Of a stretch of 64,000 bases of DNA, positions 25,681-38,449 are shown one piece after another. Below the pieces are notes generated by a model. The model ran no database searches and was not told where the DNA came from. It saw nothing but the letters and a program-made list of their open reading frames with translations. The first letter of the stretch is position 1, and every line of letters begins with the position of its first letter. The position numbers were made by a program, and so were the translations under genes. Source of the DNA: Luzula sylvatica (taxonomy: Eukaryota; Streptophyta; Magnoliopsida; Poales; Juncaceae); NCBI GenBank assembly GCA_946800325.1, contig OX326958.1, positions 64,956,366-65,020,365 of the forward strand, read 5' to 3'.

Positions 25681-27159
25681 TTGTCATCAAAATACTCAAT
25701 TTTCATGTTGTCATCAAAATACTCCGTACAAGAAGACAAACACACACATATTTCTATTTTTTCAAAAAATTATTAAGAATGCAAAAAGTGAAGTATGACA
25801 CCTTCAAAACTAATCAAATATCATATTTTCTAAAAATTGTCAAAATTGAAGTATAACACGAGAAAACACTTAATTTTCATGCTGTCCTCAATATACTCCG
25901 TAATAAAAGACTAACACACACCAATTACTATTTTTTTTTTAAATTTCTTCAAAATGCAAAAGTGAAGTCTAACACGTTCAAAACAAATCAATTATCCTAT
26001 TTTGTTTAAAAAGTGAAAATTGAAGTGTAATACGAGTAAAATACTTAATTTTCATGTCGTCCACAAAATACTCCTAAATTGAAGACTAACACACTCAAAT
26101 TTCTATTTTTCTAAATTTATTCCAAATTCAAGATGTGAAGTTTAACACCTTCAAAACAAATCAATTATCCAATTTTCTAAAAAAATTCAAATTGAAGTGT
26201 AAGACGAGAAAAATACTCCGTAATAGAAGACTAAAACACACAAATTTCTATTTTTTCAAAAATTTCTCAAACATGCAGAAAGTGAAATCTAACACCTTCA
26301 AAACAAATCAATTATCCTATTTTCCTTAAAATGTGAAAATTTAAGTGTAACACGATCAAAATATTCAATTTTCATCTTGTCCTCAAAATACTCCATAAAA
26401 GGATACTAACACACACAAGTTTCTATTTTTTTCAAAAAATTCTTCAAAACGCAGAAAGTGAACTCCCTTAAAAAAAAGGAATTATCCTATTTGCAATAAA
26501 TGTAAAAATTGAAGTGTAACACAAGAAAAATACTCAATTTTCATGTTGTCCTCAAAATATTCCATAATAGAAGACTAACACACACCGAGTTCAATTTTTT
26601 TTAATTTTTTTTAAAAATGCAAAAAAGTGAAGTCTAACACTTACAAAAGAAGTTCAATTTTCATATTTTCTAAAAAATGTCAAAATTTAAGTATAACACG
26701 AGCAAAATACTCAATTTTTATGTCGTCCTAAAAATACTCCGAAATAGAATACTAACACACACAAATTTCTACTTTTTGAAAAATTTCTTCCGGATGCAAA
26801 AAGTGATGTCTAACACCATGAAAACAAATCAATTATCCTATTTTCTAAAAAAAATTAAAAATTGAAGTGTAACATGAGAAACATACTCGATTTTCATGTT
26901 GTCCCCAAAATACTCCGTAATAGAAGACTAACACACTCAAATTTCAATTTTTTAAAAAATTTCTACAAAATGCAAAAATTGAAGTCTAACACCTACAAAA
27001 AATAAGTTATGCTATTTTCTAAAAAATGTCCAAATTTTTGTACAACACACGCAAAATACTCAATTTTCATGTTGTCATCAAAATACTCCGTAATAGAAGA
27101 CAAACACACACATATTTCTATTTTTTCAAAAAATTATTAAGAATGCAAAAAGTGAAGTC
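25681..27159. repeat. Satellite array, continued after element F
   Basis: Resumes inside a type-5 monomer, then types 6, 7 and a deleted type 8. Type 1 follows at 26290, and types 2-5 run to the gypsy LTR at 27160. The type-8 deletion and flanking variants match those of the short unit at 18781-19444. Confidence 0.94.
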
Positions 27160-28712
27160 TGATGTTGCGTATTTACGTTTAAGCCGGGCTTTTCAACATT
27201 TAAAACCCTAAATGACTCTAATTGGACCACAAGCACATGGTATTCGTTGAGTACGTTAAGGGTCGATCCACTAAGTGGGTTGAGTACTAGCGGCGACTTC
27301 TGATTCACAATTCGACTCGATCTAAAACTGAGGTTTGTTGGTAGATTCGGGACAGATTTTAAGAGAAAAGAAAGGGTTTTTTAGTATTGGAGAGGACTCT
27401 AGGGTATTCAGATTCTACTTGGATGATTTGGTGTGTTCTAAAGGTTGCTAAACGCTCTCTCGAAATCTGACTTTGGTGGAGGTGTTATCCTATTCTTCCT
27501 AGACCGGCTCTCGCTCGTGACTAGACGTATCCAACCTAAACACTCTTGCTCTCGCTGACTATGCCTAAGAAAGACCCGTTACGCTCTATGATAATCCTAT
27601 AATCCCGTGGGTGACGTGTACCAATGTTCTTAGAATACAACGGTCCAAGTTTGTGCGTTTACAATCTGGTTTCTCACTCCGCTCTCGCTTCGCAAGGTTA
27701 ACCTAAAACGATCTTAACTACTTGGTTTGACGGGTTTATTTGAGGGCTTAAACAATCCTAAACGTCCACTCTCGCTACTTAGTCAAGGATGTCCTAACCT
27801 ATGTCACTTAGGCTGGCCTAAACACGTACAAGCGGTTAATTAAGACGAGTAATATCAAGGCACAAAACACAAATCAAATCTGAAAGAAACAAAGCATATA
27901 ATACTACCAAAACATCACAAGTATTAATGAACCCTAAACCCTAGATAAATGTATAGCTACTCATGTTCGACAACAAAACAAATCTAAATATCAAATACAT
28001 CATACAACTAAACACGAGAAAGAGTAAACCGATTTGTTGACGAACGTCTTCTTCTTCGTAAACTCCGGCTCCTAAACAACGTGATCTTCTTCGACGGTTG
28101 ACGACTACGAAAGGTGTATGAGGCGAGTGGAGAAAGAGGAGGATGAGAGGTGGATGGTGAAAGGATGAAAATTGAAGATGAAAAGGTAACCCTAGCAAAG
28201 GCAGCGATAGCCTTTTATAGTCGGTGGCTAGGGTTAGGTCACAGCAGACATGGCTGTAGAAAGTCGGCCCATATCAGGGTCTGGGCCACTAAATATGAGG
28301 TGTGAATTATGCAATCTTTTAGAGGATTCCTTCCTGAAGTTATGGCAACTTGAATCACCAAATTTGGAGTTACCAATCAAAAGATATGACCATTTTATTA
28401 CTTGCCAAATTCTGAGATTCTGCAGGTTCTTTCCATTTTTCGATGTGCCAACAATAATTGCGATTTTAGCTTGTTTTGCACTGTGAAAGCTTGGAACGGT
28501 GCCGAGACCCTCGATATTTGCATTTCTTCACTTCTAGAGGCCTTTTTATCCAGTATTGTACCTAAATCTGCAAATATACTCAAACAAGATGCCAACGAGC
28601 AATTCTCGTGGTTTTGTTAGTATTTTAACGTTTAAGAGTTCATTTAGTACAATTTCTAAAACGTTTTAAGTTCAGATGAGTGCGTAAAACCCTATCATAT
28701 TCGCACTCATCA
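27160..28712 (-). repeat. 3' LTR of element E
   Basis: This 1,553-bp LTR reads on the minus strand from TGATGAGTGCG to CGCAACATCA. It starts right after satellite GAAGTC at 27159 and ends against a polypurine tract. The 5' LTR is outside the window or lost. Confidence 0.86.
28211..28220 (-). promoter_or_regulatory. LTR TATA box of element E
   Basis: Minus-strand CTATAAAAGG within the LTR, in the position expected for the U3 promoter. Confidence 0.6.
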
Positions 28713-28727
28713 AAATCTCCCAAGTTT
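28713..28727 (-). other. Polypurine tract of element E
   Basis: Minus-strand AAACTTGGGAGATTT immediately precedes the LTR start TGATGAG. It serves as plus-strand primer in reverse transcription. Confidence 0.8.
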
Positions 28728-30008
28728 AAATCTCGTTTGTCCTGAACGAGTAAGAAAATGAAAAGCACAATGTTCTCTTGCTGGCTTGGAGTGTCGAGTT
28801 GTGCTTTACTTCGGTAATGATCTTTTGCGCCCCTGTCGTGAACATCGTCACTAGTCGGTCCACATAGGCGGGGTCCTCGCTTTCACGGGCACTCCTCAAC
28901 TTACCGATTTTCTTCCCGGAGTAGAAGACCACTTTACATGGCCCGAGTAAGGGACGGGGCTCTTCTCCACACTCCTTTTACAACGCCTAATAAGTCTCGC
29001 GTAGCGATGGCGCGTATCGGTGGATATTTGGTGGCTTGCTCGCTTCCGCAGGTTGCCTAGAACGGAATCATTGCACGGCAGCCACTACTTAACACAAATG
29101 ACCTCCCTCTAACTACAACGACTCGTGGTACGAAGGGTAAATGGGAGAATTCAGATTCGAAATAGGATCAAAATCTGGTTTGGTGGAATCGATGTGTGGA
29201 ATCTGGTTTGGTGGAATCGAGTCGATTTGAGAGTTGAGGTTTCGAATCGGGTTTGCGCGTATTATTATCGTGCGAAAAAGGTTCAGGGTACCAGCGTTGC
29301 GGACTTTTATTCTTTTTTCTTTTTTTTCTTTTTTTTTCTATTCATTTTTTAGCCCATTTGCACGCACGGATTTTTCTTCGATGAACGGGGAGAGGGATCA
29401 GAATTGCGACGTGCTCGGAATCCCTTCTCCCAAGTTTACGCCTTTGGCGCAACCAACTTTTGACGTCAGATTTGGATGAGGTGGAATAGGGTTAGGGTTT
29501 GGCCAATTTCGTACCGCAAGAGCTCGATCTAAATAGGGTTCGGCGGGCCCACGGTCTCACTGTATAAATGTTGAAATTGGGCCCGCCTCACTCTTACACA
29601 CTTCTACAACTGCCCTGCTCGGATCACGTTGAGCGGAGCTCTCATTCGGCCTCTCGCCAACACACTCCCCCTACTACTCAAATAATGAACCTCCCTCGAT
29701 GTCCGCTCGTGCGAATTCGTCCGTTTAAGGGTCAACCCTGCAAAATTGAGCGCGAGAAAGACTTGTAAAATTTAGCGCGAAGGCCTGCTTACTTTTTTAG
29801 ACGTGTTTAGGAGTGCTTTGAAAGTCCCCCCGTTCCTTGTTCGCATTCGAAGCTTCGCCCCGACCAAGACTCGCGTACGTCGATTTGGCTCGCTATTTCC
29901 CGTCCCCCGCCAGGCTTCCTCCCGACTTCATCGATTTCGCTGTTCAAAACGTCGGCGCGTTTGTTCTTCCTGAAGCTCGGCATTCGACTTCCAAACCTGC
30001 GTTAAAAC
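28728..30008 (-). other. 3' non-pol region of element E, first part
   Basis: Lies between the polypurine tract and the copia A insertion. It has short minus-strand frames without recognisable domains, a T-rich tract near 29310-29345 and a TATAAAT near 29562. A minus-strand reading across the A insertion site (TQKAFDVLTQVWKSNAELQ) looks protein-like. An env-like or extra ORF, known from some Athila elements, is possible but not shown. Confidence 0.4.
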
Positions 30009-31030
30009 TGTTGGGAATTCACCCATCCCCGGGCTCGCGCAGCGGATATGAAGGCCCGGTCCGGTTCCCTAAATCCAAGATCACGCCATGACTTCGAGGG
30101 TACGATGCAATAGAAGGATAGATGATTACCAGCGTGAAATTGATCACGCACGATGGGTTGATCGCTCGCATCATTTCCTTCTCCCGTGTGTCCCATACCA
30201 CACGTCTCCCACCGTCTTGACACGCCTCCGGTTGTCTTTCGTGCATCCCACGTCCACACTCTTCTACAACCCACAGTTTTGCTCCTTCGGTTTGATCACA
30301 ATCGAAGAGCCACAAGTGTTGCTCCTCTACTTGTATCCACCATGAGTCGGAGTTCGTCGGTCGCGGGTGCAACTGCCTAGACGAAGCACCGGCGAACTTG
30401 CTTGATTAGATCGATTCTCTACCCGGAAAACTCCTTTTCTCGGTTCTCTCTCTTTACACCCATTCACTCTCTAGAAAGATGTCTCTCTATAATTCTGGAA
30501 TATTCTGAATAATCCGAATGATTGGACTGAATGAATTGGTCTAGAGATGGAGAGAGAAACATCATATTTATATCATATAGGATTAGGATTGGCCAAAAGA
30601 CATGTATATCCAATATACACTCTTTCACACAGAATAGTGCATGAACCTGTTCAGTATTCTGTCCATACGAAATTGGTAACTTCCTCTGACAGAAAATCAA
30701 CCTACACGAAAGTTGTAGATAATCTTATTATCTACCCAACTCAATTTTACCTGGCCCAATTGGAGTTCGTATGAAAAAGTTATGACTGTTTTACTAACTG
30801 TATGTCATACTGTTGCACCCTTTCGGTATTTCATAGAAACGACACTTATACTTCGTTCATATGAAATATATTTCTACATGAAGGTTGTAGATAATCTTAT
30901 TATATATCTAACCCAATTTGAACCATTCAAATTGGATTTTCCTACTGAAAGATATGACCACGAATGTACGCTTACATTCGTTTATCCTTGTGTACACTTT
31001 TACGGTTGATCCGAAACTGTATTTCCTTCA
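30009..31030 (-). repeat. 3' LTR of copia A
   Basis: Read on the plus strand it starts TGTTGGGAATTCACC and ends CTGTATTTCCTTCA. It is 22 bp shorter than the right LTR, because of a deletion near 30185, and otherwise differs at few positions. Confidence 0.95.
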
Positions 31031-31041
31031 GTCTCCCACTC
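31031..31041 (-). other. Polypurine tract of copia A
   Basis: Minus-strand GAGTGGGAGAC abuts the LTR start TGAAGGAAATACAG. The same tract precedes the LTRs of B (42780-42790), D (51740-51750) and C (59070-59080). Confidence 0.9.
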
Positions 31042-32197
31042 AATTTCAGATCTACCTAAAAGGTACTCATGCATATCCAATATGCACGATTTTAGAGAAT
31101 ATAGCTCGCGTATCAAATACCAAGCTATGCACATCTTATGTGCCAACTTTATAATCAAACCCGACTTAGTACGACTCGTTGTGTGACCAGGTAGGTTCGG
31201 TTAACGATGGCAGTAGGCTGTTTCCATAGCACTACAAGCCCATGAGCGGGATCTAGTCACTCCATCATGGCTACCCATGTTAACACGAAGAATGATTGTG
31301 ATCATTGTGCCTATCTCGAATAGCGGTCATCAGTTCTCTTGTTAGCGATATCCGTTAATCAAAAGGCATGGTGGTAGTCATCCTTATATTTTGATTAACT
31401 ATACTTATTCCTCGTTTCCGAACTGATTTAACAAATTCAATCGATATTAACCGTTAATATCATTGACCAAGGCCTTGGTTTTCGTTAATCAATTCATCGA
31501 GTGGCCTAAGAGATATCTCTTCCTTTCGGAATAAACAATTCCTATCTTGGAGACTCACATTGAATTCCATGTTTCGGACAATACCCAATGATGACCGTTT
31601 TAACTCCCTATTACGGTGAGCGTAAGGTCATATCAAAGCATTGTGTTACGCACGTAACGCAATCAATGGTCCCCTCAAGTATGAAGAACCTAATACCCTA
31701 CTCGTCGTAAGTCCATCTATAATGACTAAACCATGTCATGGTCTCGCGGCTTCGGTCATATCCAATATATGTCACCTAGCATATATCTACGTTCCCGATT
31801 CGACAAACACCTTTGTCCTATGATTAGCAAAACGTAATCATCTCCTCGGCTAACGTACTAGTGTACATGTTCAGTCTATTATCTGATAATGTAAATGCTT
31901 CACTCTTAAGCAAACTGAATCATGACTAGGGATGTTTAGAAATGAAACTTTAAGTGTGACGGTTTCGCTGCACATAATCCTCAATTATGTCGACGTCTAC
32001 ACAAGTTCAAATCTGGGTTCATGTAATCAAATTACACAACCCGCACACAGTTTTCATATAAGGAAAATGCATATTAATTTAAGTAAACAAAATTTTTAAA
32101 GGGATGCATTCATATGGACTAAGTATTTGGGTGATACAACGTTTACCTATGGGTATCTCCATACCCATAACTTGCGAGGACTATCGTATTAGATAAC
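31042..32197 (-). other. Conserved 3' spacer of copia A
   Basis: About 1.15 kb between the pol stop position and the polypurine tract. It aligns by eye with the equivalent stretches in B, C and D (for example TGATTGTGATCATT and TTAGTTCTCTTGTT). No sense ORF is seen. A short antisense frame at 31641-31823 recurs in C at 59687 but not in B. Confidence 0.7.
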
Positions 32198-35100
32198 TAC
32201 ACTCTACTCTCTTCTTCCTCCTCTAGGTATCTCATACCCATAGTCATCGCATGATAGTCACGCGCAACTAGAGAGAGCGGTTTTGTAAACGGTTCCGCAC
32301 GTTGCTGCTAGTGTTAATCTTCTTAAGGTTTGGAACATTTCCAATACCTACGATCACATCATTTCACAAAATTGCATGGATCAATGAAATTTTCTGAGTA
32401 TTGGCTAGAAGTGGTTGTTACCTCGGCATTTTTGGCTTGTACTATTGCGTATCACGCAATACACAACCATAAATCCGATAACTCGTGACTACTCGAGTTT
32501 GGTCATGTATTCTTGATCCATACCGCTTCCTTTTGTGATTCATAACCACAATATACTCGCCTCCGTAAATAGAATAATTAATTATTGGTCATGTGGAACC
32601 TTTCCACATAACCATGTTTTCGTTTAAGCAAATCATGTACACACTTTGTGATCGAAAGTCGTTCTACATATTTGGACGTGCCATATTTGGAAACTGTTGT
32701 TGTTATAACTCTTTATAACCAACACGTCCTCCACACCATTATAGATAACATAAAATTCTGAATTCTTTCGCAAAGTATTCAAGGATAAACTTCACCGTTA
32801 TCAATACAAATCACGATGGGTTTAAATATACATAACCATTATGTATATATATGTATAACCATTATACATTCACAAGAGTTAGTCTCATGTAATCTCATTA
32901 CAGTCAAACTCGTGTGATTCCCTTGGATTTTATTGACGGTGAATTAGACGCTTTATGTGTACGACGTACAGCCACATATACATGTCATGGCAGATACAAT
33001 AGATCCTCACATCAAATGTAAAGCATATTATTACTTTTCGCCCTGCTTGATATCTCATATCGAGCCGTAGAAAGTTTCTGCCATTCGACATTTGATTGAA
33101 CTCCTCCAAGGAGTTATATGTTGAAAACCATTTTCAACATTATGTCGATATACGTGCTATAATCTAGAACGAGGAATTTCTTAGATCTATCCTATAGATC
33201 TTCACGCTTATTTCATAAGCGGTCTCGCCTAAATTTTCGTGTCGTTACAAGAAATATAACGTGGCTCCCACTAACCTTCATGTGTACACAAATTTTCCAT
33301 TCGTTCCGACAATGTTATAACAGTTTATAACTTCGTGAAAACGAATATTCCAATTCCGAGAAGTTTTTTTTAATCCATCATATGAATCGTTAAAGCGTGC
33401 ATATCTTATCCCCGATTCTTATGAATCGACAAAACCGTAAGGTTGTGTCAAGTACACATCCTTTCATAAAATTTCTGTCAAGAAATTCGGTTTTGACATT
33501 CATTTTGCCACATCACATTGTCATAATACGCGATCATGGCAAGTAGAATTTTGAGAATGTGAAAGCATGGCAACATGCGAAAACATTTCTTCATAGTCCA
33601 ACTACGAATTACTTGAAACTCTTCGTTACGAGCCTCGCTTTGCATATATGAAAATTCCTATCCATGTAGGTTCTTCACCTTGAAAACCCATTCACATTTC
33701 ACGAGTCTAACCCAGAAAGTGATTGAATCAAGTTCCAAACTTGATAATGTACACGGATTGAATCTCAGATTTCATGACACCATGTCATGTGGAATCAACT
33801 TTTCATAGCATCCTTGTAGGATATCGAATCATCATATGATTTCGATCTATCATCATTAGCCACGATAAATCCGTATTTACCGGCTTATGATATAGCCTAC
33901 TTGATCTATGAAAAATTCCTTTGTGTGTTCGACTCGTATTCATCAACTCTTGATGAAGTCGTGTCAACTTTCATCGGTACAATGTTCATTTTTCAGATCT
34001 CGAATACTTTCGAGGTTTATTCTACTCCCACTAGCCCGCATAGAGATAAGCGACATCAAGTTCAAACTTGTGCGCATCATGTCCTCCTCCAAGAAGACAT
34101 CTCTTCGAGCCACGAAAATCTCATTTTCGTCGGGACGTTAGACCTAATACCCTTTAGTTTCCTTAAGGATATATCATAAACGAACAATTTTTCAGATTTG
34201 GGATTGAGTTTAATGGAAACAAATTTCGAAATTTACTCACATCCTCAAATCTTGTACAAATGACAACTTCGGAACCATTCCGATCCATATCTTATATGCA
34301 ACCATTCACTAGTGCCGCTGTCTCAAGGGCGTATCCCCAAAACATTTTTGGGAGATCCGTTTGACTTATCATTTATCGAACCATGTCTAACATGCGTTCA
34401 ATTCCTCTTTTTCGGACACATCTCAATGTTCCGAAATGAAGATAATCGTGAAACAATTCCACAATCATGAATGATAATCAATACATATAACTCAAATATC
34501 ACCTCTTCGATCCTATCGAAGTGCGTAGCTCAAATACTCGCTACCTTGATCCTATCAAAGGGCTTTGATTTTCTTGCTTAGTCGATTTTGTATTTTATTT
34601 TTGAAACTCTTTGAACCTTTCAAAAGTCTCCGTTTCGGCACGCATTAAACAGATATTACTGTATCTACTTTAACCGTCCGTAAACGTAACAAAAATACTT
34701 ATAGCCTCCTCTTGCCTCGGAACTTATCGGAACATTTACATCTTAATGTAATTTCCAATAATTCGTTGGATCTTTCTCCAACCTTTGGAGAATGACGCCC
34801 TTTGTCGTCTTGCCTAATAAATAAGTATCGCATTAATTAATCGAATCTAATTCAAATGATTCTAGCAATCCATCATATGGAATCTAGATATGCGTATCTC
34901 GTTTATATGGTCATGACGGCAATGCCAAAAGAAGCAATCAACTGATAGGTTGAATCCTCCTCGGATTTCACCGTTCTTTGAGTCATTAGTTTTGGACAAC
35001 TCCTTGTCCGAACTTTCTGTTTGGAAAAACATTTTTCCCAAAATACCCTTGACATTTATTTCTTTCGATCCCGCCCTTGAATTACAAGGACATCCACGCA

Positions 35101-35250
35101 TCTCAATGCATTGGATTCCTCGGATGCTCCGAGCATCTTCAATTCAAATTTATATCGCATCTCATGCAACTCCGGGATCGATTTATCTATCGAATGCATA
35201 TGATATTCGGTCACGTAGATCAAATCTCGTACCAACAACACATGAGTGTT
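32198..35250 (-). pseudogene. Decayed copia pol of element A
   Basis: Colinear with the intact-looking pol of D, in order on the minus strand. The GAG-pre-integrase motif survives as FFWHCRHDHINEIRIS near 34900-34950, followed by integrase, linker, RT and RNase H remnants. Frames change every 100-300 bp through small insertions and deletions, and no catalytic triad can be read intact. Many of the lesions look the same in B and C. The coding length is largely retained although the meaning is lost, so the element must have relied on proteins from another copy to move. Confidence 0.8.
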
Positions 35251-37387
35251 AATTAAAGACCCAAAAGGCGTCTCAAAATTAACCTACTCTTTGAGCCGCA
35301 TTGAACCATTCAACACGCTCTAGCTCTTGAAACTATTTCTTGAGCTTTGCGTTTTTCTTTCATATACACTCGAATTCTCAAAACAATTTTGAGAAATTTG
35401 CGTCTATACATGCCACCACAAGGCACGTAATATTGTTCGATTCCTTCTTAAAGTGTATCGAACCCGGCTTTCTCTAAACCCAAAGCCCCGAGCCCTGAAT
35501 CTACCATTTCCGTGTCCAACACGTTCATTTAAGTTTAAGAACTATTCTTTAACTATCAAGGTTAATTACGGTAATTCCGGCCCAAAAGCCATCTATCATA
35601 TCAATCTCATTGATATTTTTGGTGTTGCTTGAAAATATAATTATAAACGGATGATGAAGATTAAGCTCCTAACCGTGCGTACTTAATCTATATGCTTACA
35701 TGATGAATATATGAATGTGTTATTTTATCGAATCGATAACCCTCATACCGATACGGGACTCCAAGTCCATAACACTCAAGACCCATATTTCCGTTCCTCC
35801 CACAAGTGACTTTAGCCTATCGGGTGGGATCCCGTTATTTAGGTAGGATTATATCCAATCGCATCATATGCGACTCTTGAACCTTTATAGGATTTCGGTG
35901 ATGGATCGTATCATATACAATCTCATTTCCGTGTGTGCATCCTATCTATGCCCTGAACTCCAATCCGATTGGTCTGGACGGTTAAGTCACAACCATATCC
36001 AACGTATCGTTCAAATAAGCTACTAGTGAGTCGAGTTTAGCCTGGGCCTCACAAGTCATGATTTAACGCTTGCCACCCTTTCGATAATTACAATATCACG
36101 TGCCCGACTTTAGCCTGAACCCACGTGAACGTTACACCATACTCGGTGGTTGTGGACATGGAAGGCATTTCCATGACTTAAATATTATGAGGGATCATGC
36201 CAGTGCATGTTTAATTATTTCGTGACATAATCATATTATATCACTATCACAAGATTTCTAAATGCATATGATTTATTTAGGGAGACTAATTATTCTAAAT
36301 AATTAATTATCTAATATGCTAGTATGATTGAATTAATTGATTAGAGATAAAGATAGGCCAAAAGGTATGTATATCTAATATACACCTTTTCAAACAGAAA
36401 ACTGCTCGCACCCCTTCAGTATTCTGTTGAAACGAAAATCTTAAATCATTCCAACCTACTTTGAACGTGAACGAAAGTTCTAGATAATCTTATTATCTTT
36501 CCAACCCTAGTGGATTGGACCCGATTGGAATTCGGATGCGAAAATGACGGATGTTTTACTAACTGTATGTCAAACAGTCCCAACCTTTCGGTATTTCATT
36601 CAAACGACATTGATAATTCGTCCAAATGAAAACACTTTCTATATCAAAGTCATAGATAATCTAATTATCTAACAAACCCAATTTGATCCAATCCATTTGG
36701 AGTTCCCCACTGAAAATTAGGCCAATTTTAGTAAAATACGGACAAACGAAAAAGTAAGTATATCCAATAGACACCTTTTCAACCAGAAAACTACAGACAC
36801 TTTTTCAGTATTCTGTTGAAACGAAAATATTAAATTGTTCCAAACCGACTTTGAACGAGAACGAAAGTTCTAGATAATCTTATTATATAACTAAAAAAAT
36901 TGGATTGGACTCAATTGGAGTTTCGATGCGACATATACGGACGTTTTAGTCTCTGTATGTCAAACAGTCGCACCCTTTCGGTATTCCATAAAAACGACAC
37001 TGATAATTCGTTCAAATGAAAACACTTTCTGTATCAAAGTCATAGATAATCTCATTATCTAACTACTCCAATTTGATCCAATCAATTTGGAGTTTCCCAC
37101 TGAAAATTATCTTAGTTTTATTCACTGCTTCGTATTCTAATTTTCTGCAGATTTTGCCGTTTCTTCTGTTTTCGCTCGTTTCTGAAACGATAAATCATGA
37201 AACCTTTTCACGATAATTCCTAGATACTCTCAATCAACTTTTGATTGATCTCTAGTGAATTCTACTTGTGATTTTTAACGAAATTGGAATCTCTATATCT
37301 ATCATCATGCAAACGGGTACGAACTTTGATAACCCGTGCGTATATCGAATATACGACTATGATTCGACCCTCGAATCGATGGCGATC
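35251..37387 (-). other. Leader and gag-region remnant of copia A, with LTR-like repeats
   Basis: I recognise no gag protein here. Between about 36340 and 37140 two stretches resemble the internal part of the family's own LTR. Each carries two copies of a TAGATAAT...ATTATCTA palindrome (36481, 36653, 36871, 37043). Confidence 0.65.
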
Positions 37388-37399
37388 GCTCTGATACCA
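37388..37399 (-). other. Primer binding site of copia A, initiator-Met tRNA
   Basis: Minus-strand TGGTATCAGAGC one base from the 5' LTR. It fixes the direction of transcription as minus. Confidence 0.93.
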
Positions 37400-37400
37400 C

Positions 37401-38444
37401 TATTGGGAATTCACCCATTCCTGGGCCCGCGCGGCGGATATGAAGGCCCGGTCCGGTTCCCTAAATCCAAGATCACGCCATGACTTCGAGGGTACGATGC
37501 AATAGAAGGATAGACGATTACCAGCGTGAAATTGATCACGCACGACAGGTTGATCGCTCGCATCCTTTCCTTCTCCGGTGTCGCGTTGGTGACTAGTCCG
37601 TGCGTCCCATAACACACGTCTCCCACCGTCTTGACACGCCTCCGGTTGTCTTTCGTGCGTCCCACGTCCACACTCTTCCACAGCCCACAGTTTTGCTCCT
37701 TCGGTTTGATCACAATCGAAGAGCCACAAGTGTCGCTCCTCTACTTGTATCCACCATGAGTCGGAGTTCGTCGGTCGCGGGTGCAACTGCCTAGACGAAG
37801 CACCGGCGAACTTGCTTGATTAGATCGATTCTCTACCCGGAAAACTCCTTTTCTCGGTTCTCTCTCTTTACACCCTTTCACTCTCTAGAAAGATGTCTCT
37901 CTATAATTCTGGAATATTCTGAATAATCCGAATGATTGGACTGAATGAATTGGTCTAGAGATGGAGAGAGAAACATCCTATTTATATCATATAGGATTAG
38001 GATTGGCCAAAAGACATGTATATCCAATATACACTCTTTCACACAGAAAAGTGCATGAACCTGTTCAGTATTCTGTCCATACGAAATTGGTAAATTCCTC
38101 TGACAGAAAATCAAGCTACACGAAAGTTGTAGATACTTTTATTATCTACCCAACTCAATTTTTCCTGGCCCAATTGGAGTTCGTATGCAAAAGTTATGAC
38201 TGTTTTACTAACTGTATGTCATACTGTTGCACCCTTTCGGTATTTCATAGAAACGACACTTATACTTCGTTCATATGAAATATATTTCTACATGAAGGTT
38301 GTAGATAATCTTATTATCTATCTAACCCAATTTTAACCATTCAAATTGGATTTTCCTACTGAAAGATATGACCACGAATGTACGTTTACATTCGTTTATC
38401 CTTGTGTACACTTTTACGGTTGATCCGAAACTGTATTTCCTTCA
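37401..38444 (-). repeat. 5' LTR of copia A
   Basis: 1,044 bp. The plus-strand first bases are TATTGGG rather than TGTTGGG, a point change in the terminal dinucleotide. Confidence 0.95.
37977..37986 (-). promoter_or_regulatory. TATA box in the 5' LTR of copia A
   Basis: Minus-strand TATAAATAGG followed by a GA-rich stretch (TTTCTCTCTCC). The equivalent occurs in the LTRs of B and in the inner solo LTR. Confidence 0.7.
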
Positions 38445-38449
38445 AAAAC

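Larger units (their letters stand above)
30009..38444 (-). mobile_element. Copia-type element A, complete but non-coding
   Basis: This 8.4-kb element has two LTRs (30009-31030 and 37401-38444), a minus-strand primer site next to the right LTR and a polypurine tract next to the left LTR. It is flanked by the exact 5-bp duplication AAAAC (30004-30008 and 38445-38449). The internal 6.4 kb holds only decayed pol. It is inserted in the 3' region of gypsy element E. Confidence 0.96.

Noticed and set aside
14851..27211. Many 60-120-residue frames with a recurring KILNFHVVLKILRNRR-like sequence
   Set aside because: They recur because the satellite monomer recurs. Lengths and frames drift between monomers, with no start context and no family match.
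29125..29479. Candidate gene near 29.1-29.5 kb
   Set aside because: Short overlapping frames run into a T-rich tract without motifs; the segment lies inside gypsy element E.
37388..37399. tRNA-like sequence
   Set aside because: Only the 12-base primer complement is present here and at 4730, 49188 and 24683; no cloverleaf follows, so there are no tRNA genes.
37400..37794. Recurring frames of about 60-128 residues at the LTR starts of A, B, C and the solo LTRs
   Set aside because: They lie in U5/R, change length and frame between copies, and have no domain; the similarity is simply LTR identity.
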